A stretch of 64,000 nt of DNA. Origin: Neodiprion pinetum. Its lineage: Eukaryota > Arthropoda > Insecta > Hymenoptera > Diprionidae. The DNA is taken from contig NC_060234.1 in the NCBI RefSeq assembly GCF_021155775.2, forward strand, positions 19,430,526-19,494,525, read 5' to 3'. A program made the translations under genes and the position numbers. Positions 22,983-33,465 of this stretch are shown in pieces. A model generated the notes under the pieces. The model was given only the letters and a program-made list of their open reading frames with translations. It was not told where the DNA came from and did not search any database. Each line of letters starts with the position of its first letter. The stretch's first letter is position 1.

Positions 22983-24752
22983 TTAATTAATTTAAATTGA
23001 CTGAATGGTAATAATTCGGAATTGTTTCGAATTGAGAATATTAAAATTCAATGATTTGTTTGAATTCATTCATATGTAATTTAAAATAGCAATGGATGAG
23101 CTCTAACCTTCTAATCGTAATTTTGGTATAACACAAAGCCTCACTTGTGCCTGGTTAGCTCTGAGGCAGGTGCTTTTACAAAATACAACTTGACCGAGTT
23201 TCGACTGGCTTCTGAATATGAAATTCAACCCATCTCGCCTTATTTAAAGTCTTCGTTGGTTATCGCAATTTCAGATAAGCTTAGAATTTTTTACACTGTT
23301 GCATTGTTCAGTAAAACTGAAAATTATCAGTTGATTCTCGAACTCGAAAATTGTTTTTTTTTTTTATTTCCGCCCTAACCAGACGACTACAATTTGTAAT
23401 ATTCGTCACTGATCGCTATTGACGCTGGAATTTGACATTTTTACCGTAATACTGAAATTTTTTCTTCTCTTAAACAGTAAGATAAATTCTTTGCTATGGT
23501 ATTTCAAAACCAATCTCAGACTCGAGATAAAATAATTCAATTGAAAGTGTTGGAAAAAAAAATTTATCATACCGAATCAAATTAAATATCTTAATCAATG
23601 GAAGTAACTTCAGTTATTTATAGAGAGCCAAATATGAAGAACATTTCAATTTTCCATGTAGTGTTTACGGATTGCGTATTATAAAAATATATTCACAATC
23701 AATATTGAAGTATGCATTAGACTGTGTATCGATGCGATCTATGAGTATCCATCAAATCATTTATGTGAGTACAATTTGCCGTGTATCTTGGCTAGAACTT
23801 ACCGATATTACGATCTATTCGTTCACTTTTACGCAAGTGATGTTTTTAATCACGTACGAAGTACCGTCGTTAAATTTAAAAAACCTCGAGCTTCCTTAAA
23901 ATGCTTTGCAATTACGTACGCACGAAATACGGAATTCTGTTTTTCAATTTCACGAACCCTCGTGGAAATGGCACGGAATTATGAAGTTTATCAAATCTCA
24001 CCGGAAGCGCAAGCTTGGCATACGTCGTACCCCGCAGCCAATGAGTATGGTGGAAAAGACCTTACAGTGGTCCAGGCGGAACTTCAAATCTCGACTAATC
24101 GTACTTCATATTTTTCAAATCAAAAAGTAATAAACATATTCGAATACTGAGTAAAGTGTACCAAAAGGTTTAAACAGATCCGCTGTATGTTTTATCGAGA
24201 AAAGATCTCGATAGTTATTTTTTTTCTTCTTTTGGGGTCATGAACCAGTATCATCTCGATCTGTGAGTTTTTTGAAGAAGACGCAGCGTTAACTGGCTAT
24301 TTAATTTATGTTTTTCGTCTCTAATCATGTTCGAATTACAGTACAAATAGTTTGGGATCCCGCGCATATCAAAATATAGAATTCGTGATTTTATTTTTTT
24401 TTTTTTTACTATAGAAGAAGCTTGAGTTTGAAAGTGCAAACAACAATACAGTTGATAAGAAGTTGAAGCTCTGAAGTTATTTTGTTGATTCTGGAAAAAT
24501 ATTGGTTACCTTAGAAAAAATATGCTTCCCACAATTAAAATTTTAACCTAAAAAAAAGTCACTAAAAACAGTAAAAACAGTAAAGTGAAGCGGTAATTGG
24601 ATTTTATCCACGTAAAATGAAGGCAATAACGTAGCAAGAGAATAAAGTACACGATACTTGATTCATTATGTCTTAGAAACCACCATAGATCTCTCATTCA
24701 AATATTATTTTTTTAATGATAGAACGATGGTGGAAATACGCCAAATAAAATA

Positions 24753-25688
24753 CGAGGTGTGTTCAAAAAGTAAGGTGACTTTTCTAATTTCGCGGGCTAT
24801 GTCCGTTCGATCTTCGATTTTTTTTTATGTTATGTTGGTACACTTGTCCCGAACATCTGTACACAGTTTCAAGTGTATAGCATGTTTAGTTTGTTTTTGA
24901 CAGATACAAAGGTGAGACGTATTTTGGTGTGCTCGGCGATTTTTTGCTATCAAGAAAAATGGATCAAAGAATTTGCATTAAATTTTGTGTAAAAAATGGA
25001 ATTAAGTGCTGGTATGATTCGTCACCAGTTATGACCCTTTTGAGTAAATCAGGATCATCATTGACGTCATTCAACAGCTCCTGAGCGATGCTCATGCGAC
25101 GATTCTTCTGGTGAAAATTAAGCAGTTTCGGAACAAACTTCGCTGACACACGTCTCATACCCAAAACATCCGAAAAAATTTCATGGCACGAGCCAACCGA
25201 TATGCCAACATCCTCAGCAACTTCTCTGATAGTGATTCGACGATTTTCCAAAACAATTTTCTTCACTGCTTCAACGTTTTCATCTGTTGTTGACGTGCTG
25301 GGGCGTCCAGAGCGAGGTTCGTCATTGGCATCTTCTCGGCCATCTTGGAAGAGCTTGTACCACTTATAAACGTTTTTTTTACTAAGAGTAGACTCACCGT
25401 ATGCCACTGTCAACATTTCAAGTGTTTTGGAGCACTTAATTCCATTTTTTACACAAAATTTGATGCAAATTCTTTGATCCATTTTTCTTGATAGCAAAAA
25501 ATCGCCGAGCACACCAAAATACGTCTCACCTTTGTATCTGTCAAAAACAAACTAAACATGCTATACACTTGAAACTGTGTACAGATGTTCGGGACAAGTG
25601 TACCAACATAACATAAAAAAAAATCGAAGATCGAACGGACATAGCCCGCGAAATTAGAAAAGTCACCTTACTTTTTGAACACACCTCG
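24753..25688 (-). mobile_element. Palindromic mariner derivative with 258-bp inverted arms
   Basis: Both ends are CGAGGTGTGTTCAAAAAG flanked by TA (24751-24752 and 25689-25690), the mariner target duplication. Normal mariner inverted repeats are near 30 bp. Here the whole 258-bp right terminal segment (25431-25688), including the first transposase codons, is repeated in reverse at the left (24753-25010) with only one mismatch noticed. The rest of the element is the 5' half of the transposase gene. The true left end and the 3' half of the gene are missing, so the copy appears to have arisen by an aberrant repair or transposition event and is recent. Confidence 0.85.
25019..25482 (-). pseudogene. 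Mariner transposase, 5' fragment
   Basis: The ATG is at 25482 (MDQRICIKFCVKNG). About 155 residues cover the two N-terminal helix-turn-helix units, the linker with DEPRSGRPSTST, the second HTH with ITIREVAEDVGISVGS, and the conserved VITGDES, whose Asp is the first catalytic residue of mariner. The sequence then runs into the inverted left arm and loses homology, so the second and third catalytic Asp are absent. A full mariner transposase is about 340-350 residues. It cannot be catalytically active but could still bind the terminal repeats. Confidence 0.85.
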
Positions 25689-25690
25689 TA

Positions 25691-26724
25691 TGTAGTACAG
25701 AAGATTTAAACAGGAAATGTTGTTTACGATGAAAACAAATATCAGGGGAATGAAAACACTGACACTGCCAATCCGTACTTAATAATGTGTTTACAAATAA
25801 TTTATTAACGTTCTTTTAATACAACATTTTTTTCGATAATAATTGTTACTTAATGTAAGGTGTAAAGTGGGTGTATATTGTGTAAAAATTGTGTTTTTTT
25901 TCTTTGACTTTTTTTCAAACCTTCATTGAATATACATGTATTTAAGATACTTTGAACGTGTAAATACATATCCGAGTGCTGGGTTAGACCCGATATTAAT
26001 AACTAATATTGGAAATCCCGGTGCATGTGATGTGGTGAGACTAATGCGAGTGTTTCATGACTATGCGAAATAGGTGTGCCTACGTATGTACAAAAATTTA
26101 CACTAAGTTTCGCGTTAAATGCATTGTATACATGATATGCAATGATATGTGTATTTCATTTGTTTTGTGGTATGTAAAATTGAGTCAGCGTCTTTTAAGA
26201 CATTTTTCAAAACCCTGAATGTAGTGTTGATATCGGGGACAAGGTTTCAGGGCTTCATTTTCATTTTCATTTTCGTTTTTCACCTTCCTATTTGGTTTCA
26301 TTATAATTGGTATTGTTAACACCGAGTGCAAGTAACTTTGATTAATTACCAACTGGAATAAATAGGAGACAATAAAGTACAATAAATCTACTTAGAATAA
26401 AGGGAGTATTCCATAATTATTGCATACCGAATTATTGAGCACGTTTACGTTATAAATCACTTACGGTTACGACTATACCCTGCAGTGTAGATTAAACGAT
26501 AAACGCCTAACGCTCGAAACCCGGTGAATAAATAAATCTGACTAAATCCGGATACATTAACATCCTCGGGAAGGATCACGGGGCTTATGCTTTGTATTTT
26601 ATACCTTGAGGACTTTTCTTTCTTCTGCATACCCTTTGAAACCCTTGATTCAACCTTATTCTTACAATATCGTTTGGACATTTGAGTAATGCTTATTCAG
26701 CCGTAATATCGTGAATATTCCAAA
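25691..26724. other. Intergenic stretch before TNFAIP8-like stop codon
   Basis: No recognised gene. It should include the 3'UTR of the minus-strand TNFAIP8-like gene. A 74-codon open frame at 26457-26681 on the minus strand has no recognisable motif. Confidence 0.4.
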
Positions 26725-27078
26725 TCATAGGTGACCAGCATCGAGAGCTTTGTTAATGTCACTGACTAGGAGTCCAAGAGTTGGTCTGAGTTCTGAATTT
26801 TGTCTGAAAATAGCTTCAAGAAACTCCGGATGGGTCAAAAAGTCAAAGACTTGATCGCACCGATCCTGGGATTTTCCCGTTAGGTGCACTTTTATCAATG
26901 ATTGTACAGCTGTTCTACATCGTTCCAAAGATCGCGTCAGATACGAATTATCGAAGCTGAACTCCAGCTCGTGAAAAGAAACGACAGCCATTGCGACAGC
27001 CCTGAGCGCTGCTCTGATCTCTACGATTTTTGGCTCGTCTGATGCTTCCAGTTGCTGATTACGTTGCAAAAGGCCGAT
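26725..27078 (-). CDS. TNFAIP8: TNFAIP8-like terminal coding exon
   Basis: The acceptor reads TTTGCAG before 27078, and the stop TGA is 26727-26725. It encodes helices 3 to 6 of the TIPE fold, beginning IGLLQRNQQL and including VVSFHELEFSFDNSYLTRSL. Confidence 0.9.
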   Translation of the reverse strand: MGLLQRNQQLEASDEPKIVEIRAALRAVAMAVVSFHELEFSFDNSYLTRSLERCRTAVQSLIKVHLTGKSQDRCDQVFDFLTHPEFLEAIFRQNSELRPTLGLLVSDINKALDAGHL

Positions 27079-28409
27079 CTGCAAATAAACCATACAAAGA
27101 AAAAGAGAATTAAAAAATGTTGATTAACCTGTTTAGGAAATGTTAATCAACCTGTTATAAACACTAATAATATAAATCATTCGGAGTGTAAGAATGCAGT
27201 AAGGACCATGAGCCACCTGCCGATTAACTCTGTCAGATCCAGAGGACGAGGGGAACCAACAGCCGGATCAACAGCTACTCGCATATGGCGTTCAGTTGAA
27301 TTTCATGGCCAACTGTCAATCGGCGGCGTGGCGAATATTTCGTAGTTCTTCGAACTACGATTCATTCGTCATGAGTGATATTTAATACAACAGATATACT
27401 GAATTACTTCGTGAAAATATTATATGGATCATTTAACGTAAGGTCAATTCGACTGAATTTCGATAACTGAAACTATATATTGCAAATCTCATTTACTTTC
27501 ATTTACATACATATACGTGCAGTACACGTTTACTATTACAAAATCCATAATTGCAGAAAACAATAAGATCTCCGATTATTCACTTTACCCAGGACAAGAC
27601 AGTGATGGGGTCTCACCTTGATCGACAACTTCACGATATTTTTGAGAAGTTTTTCGGGCTGTTTTCTGTCCAAGGCCGGATTGCTTTTCGCTGCTCTTTC
27701 GGCAAGTCTATAAAGATTGTCGAGCAAGGACGTGGTCGCGTCGTCGATCAGCAACGATCTCCCTGCTCCGGTGGATACGACTCGTCCCAGGATCTTTTTC
27801 TGGGCCCGAAGCCCCAGATCCCGAGCCCTGCCGCCGCTACTACCAGCCGGAAATACTCCGCCACCCGTAGCTGCGGACTGCATCACTGTATGGAAATTCG
27901 AACGAATTTTAGAGACTCACCGTGGTGTGTAATTGGGACAAATACCTCAGACTTTGATCTTTCGGCTTATAAATTAGTTTCGTAACTTTTGTCAAAATAT
28001 CGTTTACTGTATTAACGTTGAAATCCTGAGTGAACTTTGAGCGTTTGTTATCAAGCCATTAATATTGTCAATTTATGCATGGAAAGGTTGATATGACAGC
28101 CAGTACGTAAATGTGCTGAAGCAGTCCTTACTGAATATTTTGAATTTAATATGAACGTGTTATCGAAAGTTAGGATACTTTAGCTTCAACTTTCGAATCA
28201 TGAGAACGAGTTACACACGTGTTTCTTCGTTAGAGTACTTCAGGCTACAAATATTTTAATCAGCCACACCTATATGTATACAGATAATGGAGATTATCTT
28301 TACAGGATGTACAGGTCATCCTATAATACTGTATCTCCTTGGTATTTTTTTTTTTTTTCGTTTTTGGTTTTGGAGTAAATGAATGGAAATTTATGTGTAC
28401 TATATATAA

Positions 28410-28448
<39 letters not shown>

Positions 28449-30303
28449 GTATATATATACAGATATAATTGCGTATGCCGTAAGAATACTTTTGTGCAAA
28501 CAAAACGAGGTAGTTACCCGAAGTGACTCCGTTTGTTGTGTTGAGCCCTGCGTTGGCGCTTTCATAGATATCGTGCTTCTCATTTATTATTGCACTATTT
28601 TGTGAACTGATATTTTCTTGTCAAAATGGATACACTGAATTAGTTAACCGTAAACAGTTAGACCAGTACTCAATAACAGTTTGAGTCAGTCAGTACAGGA
28701 ATATCTCAATCTACTTGCAACGACGGCATGGCATGATGAAACGTACAGGATATGTATCCTACAGAATGCTGACGTATAACTGTGCACCAATAGGCGTAAT
28801 TAACAATAAGAGTGTTTACATACTTACCATCAAACATTGGTAGACCGCAGTTTCCTCTTGATAACGGAGTCCAAAGAAAAAGTGCAAATAAGGGAAGTCG
28901 CACGTCGTTCAAACCCAGGAAAATGAACCAAACGAACTCAAGACGACTGAGTATCTTATGCTTTTCAAAATAAAACGTGATAATGATTAATAAACCAAAA
29001 CAAAATTCAAATTAATGCTAGGTCGAAGGATTGAAATGAAGCGCAGTAAAAATTAAATCAAATATAAACACATAAAAATGTGTAGGTAAAATGATGTGTA
29101 ATTTGATGTTCGTTACTTATATTCAAGAATAAAGACGGATATATTAAAATTTGGCGAATGTTCAGACTCTTTGTCCGTAATATTACCATAAACCGATATA
29201 AATTAATGCTAAGTTCGTTACTATATATTCTAACTCGACCGGTCAATATTGAGATTTCTGATCGAATGGATTTCGGTGAAATTTGCTTAAAAATAGCTAA
29301 ATATCAATTTTTAATTACTGGGAAGAAATGAGAAAAAAAATTTTCGCTAAAACTTTAGTAGATTAAATTAACCCTCCGTGGTCACACGTTCTGGCTGTAA
29401 CACGCTGGTCACATGGGAACATAATGACCCTAATCGTGTTTGAACTTCTGCTGCGTTACCGTATCGTTCCGAATGACTCGTACAAATTCAGGATACTAGT
29501 TTAAACATTCTAGAATGTGAAATTAACGGTATTATATTTTAATCGAATTACAAAATAGCGAAAAAATTATCAAGGGTCCGACGCGTAAAATATGCTTAAA
29601 GAAAAAAAATAAAAATCACAACTTCTGCAATTTACATCTTTTTTTTCATAAAATTTCAGGGTGATACTCTTGAGATACGATACTTTGAGATAAAAAAAAA
29701 TCCAAAAAGCTCCATGGTTTATAGTAGTTTTAGGTTAAAGTTGCATGCGGGGTCGTTTGGACCCTTGGTGACCACGAAGGGTTAATGAGAGCGCTAAAAT
29801 CAAACGAACAAGTTTGAAAATAAGAATAAAAACACAAGAGGAATAATTTAATATGCATTCCAAAAAACATTCGAAAGCATGCCGCAGATTTCAGCAAAAG
29901 CGCCGATATCATACGCACTAGATTTATGTGTTTATAAATCTATATTACATGTATCTTCACAGGTAATGTTACTTGACAAGTAGAGACTTGTTACGATTAC
30001 ACGGGCTGACTCCTGTTGACAATCGTATGTCAAGACTGTTTTTATATCGTAAATCGTGTCAACAATCAAGCTTTAGACACAATACAGTAGATTACGGATC
30101 GAGAAGAAAGTAATAGCTGACTGTTTCGCATGGTTTTCCTAAAAATTCGTGTGACTGACGAATTTGCATTCCCATATTTCGTAATATTTTTCGTCACTAT
30201 TTCGGGCTCTGGAAGACCAACAAATGAAAATTCATGGCTGCCTACCTTGATTACAGTCGGTGACTGCTACGAGATGGTAAAGTAGCCAGCTCTGTAACTC
30301 CAT
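26725..30303 (-). CDS. TNFAIP8: TNFAIP8/TIPE family protein (sigmar-like), long isoform
   Basis: TIPE-family alpha-helical protein with a large hydrophobic cavity; vertebrate members bind and transfer phosphoinositides and regulate cell death and inflammation, and the fly homologue acts in autophagic cell death. Coding exons, 5' to 3', are 30303-30246, 27885-27617 and 27078-26725. The joined phases fit and give 226 residues. Core signatures are LGLRAQKKILGRVVS, LLIDDATTSLLDNLY, PEKLLKNIVKLSIK, VVSFHELEFSFD, VHLTGKSQDRCDQVFDFLTH and a final INKALDAGHL, aligning end to end with the vertebrate family (about 190-200 residues). The N-terminal 60 or so residues are lineage-specific, with a Gly/Ala-rich stretch. 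A second first exon exists (28837-28828). It could equally be named TNFAIP8L; orthology among paralogues cannot be decided here. Confidence 0.9.
27617..27885 (-). CDS. TNFAIP8: TNFAIP8-like shared middle exon
   Basis: The acceptor CATACAG precedes 27885 and the donor AAG|GTGAGA follows 27617. It encodes QSAATGGGVFPAGSSGGRA, then AQKKILGRVVST and LLIDDATTSLLDNLYRLAER. It contains an in-frame ATG at 27883, so translation could also start inside this exon. Confidence 0.9.
28401..28460. repeat. TA/CA microsatellite
   Basis: Alternating TA repeats run into about ten CA units and back into TA. It lies in the TNFAIP8-like intron. The open frames through it on both strands are artefacts. Confidence 0.95.
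28828..28837 (-). CDS. TNFAIP8: TNFAIP8-like alternative first coding exon (short isoform)
   Basis: The start MFD is followed by a strong donor, GATG|GTAAGTATG, after 28828. Its phase 1 end joins the shared middle exon in frame (M-F-D-V-M-Q) and would give a 210-residue protein. The exon presumably extends upstream as 5'UTR to beyond 28912. The longer upstream open frame begins with TTG, not ATG. The call rests on splice phase and donor quality only. Confidence 0.5.
29372..29781. mobile_element. TTAA-flanked MITE (piggyBac-like), 410 bp
   Basis: TTAA lies at 29368-29371 and 29782-29785. The ends are CCCTCCGTGGTCAC and, in reverse complement, CCCTTCGTGGTCAC, so 13 of 14 bases match. It lies in the TNFAIP8-like intron and has no internal gene. 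Confidence 0.75.
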
Positions 30304-30324
30304 AACTGCAGTTCCCCACGCCAG
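30246..30324 (-). CDS. TNFAIP8: TNFAIP8-like first coding exon of the long isoform
   Basis: A GTTTCAG acceptor precedes 30324 and the donor CAAG|GTAGGC follows 30246, so this exon is internal in the transcript with the ATG at 30303. It encodes MELQSWLLYHLVAVTDCNQ and joins the middle exon in phase through a split Val codon. Having an acceptor upstream means a further 5'UTR exon exists, possibly in the GC-rich block near 43.2-43.5 kb. Confidence 0.65.
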
Positions 30325-31570
30325 CTGAAACAAAAATAATTAGGACAAATTATCGTTATGTTAAATGGGGCATTAAGAAGCGAAACAGCACGAAATATAA
30401 TGTGTTTCCAAAATATTTGTAAAAGATCCCCAAATTGGAGTTTGGTTGACTAGTTTTTTATCCGAAGAAAATTGAAGTATAATAATAATGGTCTTGAGCG
30501 CAAAAATTGATTAAGCCTGTTTTTTTTTTTTTTTGTATGTAAAATCTGTCCTAGCAAAAGTCCATGCGGAATAATGGCAGCAAAATGTAATTGGAAATTT
30601 TTGTGAAGTTTTTTATCAGAACTCACAAATTCCATTACTCGTTACGTCATAGATTAATGTCGATTCATTCATATACACAAATTGGAATAAAATATGTAAA
30701 TGGGAACTTCGTTGATGTTAAAATGATCACCAAGTATAACATTAATCACCTAAGTCGAAAAACTAAAATAAAACGCATGTGCAAACAGGGAATAAAGGAC
30801 ATAGCTTTATTAACAAAAAATATGAAAAATGCTGTAAAAATAAGCTATTATGCCATGTTTGTAATATCTTCTCAGAATAATGATTCGGTTCCTTTTGGAA
30901 TGAGCGGATGCAAAGAGCACGTTAGAAATTACAATTCAGCATTATCGTTTTGACGAAACGTTTTGAAAATAATGAAATACTAGCGTATTTGATTTGTAAC
31001 AAGTTGTTTCCCGTTTAACAGGATAATTGTTACACGGAGGTAAAGTTATTTCGTTGTACAACTGGAGGATTCTTCGGAATACAAAAAAACAATGAAAACT
31101 GCCACGTTTACTCTGCACAAGAGTTTGTCGTATGGAACACTTTCTAATTATAAAAGATAAGCTCTCAACTGATTAGCATGAAATACGACTATTTACAAGT
31201 AGATAATACGAGCATGATGTAGATCGTATGTGTAATAAGAATTCTATGGCCCCATTTGGACCAAGTATTCGATACGCGCATCAGGCACAAAATTACTAAC
31301 CACGAAGTGAAGCGACTGATAATCATTATCTGACGCCAAGTGCAGTAACAGAAATTTTAACACCTGAGGCTGTTATGATTTCTACTTTTATCACTCAAAT
31401 TTCAACAGACTGGTTACGGTTCTCGTCAATTCTTGGTGTGCTTTACTCTGAAAATTCAACAACAGCCTCTTTCTACGAGACATTCAAATTACAGCATGGA
31501 GTAGCGACTTGAAATACATACGTTATTTAATTTTGTACCGTATCCAAGGTTAAACCTTTTCTATCTTTAA

Positions 31571-32743
31571 CCCTAGAGCACGTGTATCTTTTTTTTATCT
31601 TCTAACGCCGTGAGTGGGGTTGTTAACAACCCCACGAGTTTCTCGTTCGTAAGATCGTTCTAAAAGCAATAATGGGACTTGTAAGTACATAAATATTTTC
31701 CTTTTTTAATAAAGAAACGAATGGTAAACAGGAAATATAATTTTGTTGAAATTTAGTCGGTGCAAAATTTAATTAACTACCAAAAAGTGCAAAAAAACTG
31801 GTAGAACGTCAGTTTTTGGAATAAAATCTCAGATCCTTTTTGTAATGAACCGATATCCAAATTTCTAATGCGATTTTGAAAAGGATACATGAAACTGTCA
31901 GAGAAAGATAAATATATCTATCTCCCGGTAAAAAAAACATATTTATTTTGGGATATGAAAACGGGAAAAATACGGAATACGATAATACGAAAAAAGTTAA
32001 TAAAAACGTAACAAGAAAAGTGTTTGTAAGGGATTTTCATACGTTTTTTAGCTATTTTATTTTAAAGATAGTATATAATTAGTAATAACAAATTGAGGCA
32101 GAAATCGTATAACTCATTCAACTGCTGTAGCGCAAAGGCAACAAAGAACCGTTGGGTACTTCTCGCAGATTAATGAATTTCTCTTAGACATTAATACTAA
32201 TATCTTCAATATTATATAGTATTATAACTATTTTATTATCTGATTAATAATTTATAAACAACAGCCTGCGATTTTCCGTACGAAAAAACCGAAAGAAAAT
32301 TTGGCATTAAGTATCATAATTATTATTATTAAATAATATACATAGAATGTATGAAGGGGTGCGACGAAACAAAATTTTACGTGCGATTATTTTTTTCTTA
32401 AGATCGATAGTACTTTGCATAAGAACGAGTTTATTTTTTTTTCGAAATTCCCTGAGCTTTCCCGGTTTTCCAGCTTTTTTCTACACGTACGAACCCTGTT
32501 ATACAAACCGCCAAGTTCACGCGCGTAAAAATATAAAGTAGCGAGTTAATGAAGGAAATAGCTTCGGTGTGTGAAGTATATTTCTTTAGATAATGTATGC
32601 GATTCTTGACGCTTAAATTTCATAATAACAAGTCAAATACGTTTATTGGAGTATGAAAGTAAAATTGAATGTCAATTTTTAGGTCAAGAGCGCAGTTTAA
32701 AATACGGCTGGGGTAGTTAACTACCCGTACGTGAGTTCTAGGG
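31571..32743. mobile_element. TTAA-flanked non-autonomous element (piggyBac-like), 1173 bp
   Basis: TTAA lies at 31567-31570 and 32744-32747. The ends are CCCTAGAGC and, in reverse complement, CCCTAGAAC. Each end has its own subterminal palindrome: TGGGGTTGTTAACAACCCCA near 31615-31634 and GGGTAGTTAACTACCC near 32711-32726. These could be transposase-binding sites. There is no transposase gene inside. Confidence 0.72.
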
Positions 32744-33164
32744 TTAAAATACATCGTGTATTCCAAATATCTTCGAACACTCGAAAAAAAAAAAAAACCC
32801 TTATCCGTTTCGATTTTCGAATAAATTTTACGCATAGTTAGGGTAACGTGGGACACGACGGACCCCTTAAAAAAATTTTTTTAAAAATATCGAGATATTA
32901 TTAGAATTTTGTTAGATATATGTTGAATAGAAGTACGCAAAATTCATTTCGGGCAAAAAAAAAATTCTTTTAACAATGATGTTCAGATAGAAGCCAATTG
33001 CTTCGAAATATAAATTTTTTTTATATTTCGAAAGACTCTTGGTATGACATGCTAGCTTTATTGCTCATTTATAATTATAGTAAAATATACAAATTTAGAG
33101 ATAATCGAGGTACAACAGTAGTCATTCCGACAATAATAGGAGATCATAGTATTTCTAAACTAGC

Positions 33165-33465
33165 AGTCCATTGCTGCTCCGTCCGCGACTAGTTTCACAT
33201 GCTTCCTGTGGCAAAACTATCAGACATAGTCATATGCTCTCGCGAACTTTTTTATAGAGCTCGTCGAGACCTTGGAAAGTCTTGAAAATTACTTTCCTCT
33301 ATCGGTAAGAGTTTACTCAGCGTTCGCATAGATAGGCATATACGAAATATAGCATAAAACCTGGCCCGACGTTGTCGCTATCGACAGAAAAAAAAAAGAA
33401 TCAGCAACAATTCGCTAGTTCTGGAGTTATAAGTGAACTTCGTACAGACAGAAAGATGTTCAGTT
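33165..33465 (+). repeat. Dispersed repeat family R1, copy 2
   Basis: Has the landmarks TGTGGCAAAACTAT, CATATGCTCTCG, CTCTATCGGTAAGAG, GCGTTCGCATA, GACAGAAAAAAAAAAGAATC and ACAGACAG, in the same order as copy 1 at 20.7-21.1 kb. Confidence 0.6.

Noticed and set aside
27196..27310. Exon-like open frame on the minus strand with a CAG|GTGGCT donor between TNFAIP8-like exons
   Set aside because: Its end phase (2) does not match the phase 0 start of the terminal exon and no homology was recognised.
28260..28605. Three open frames on both strands
   Set aside because: They run through a TA/CA microsatellite and encode low-complexity peptides.
28838..28912. Longer start for the short TNFAIP8-like isoform at 28912
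   Set aside because: The codon there is TTG. The first ATG in frame is at 28837.
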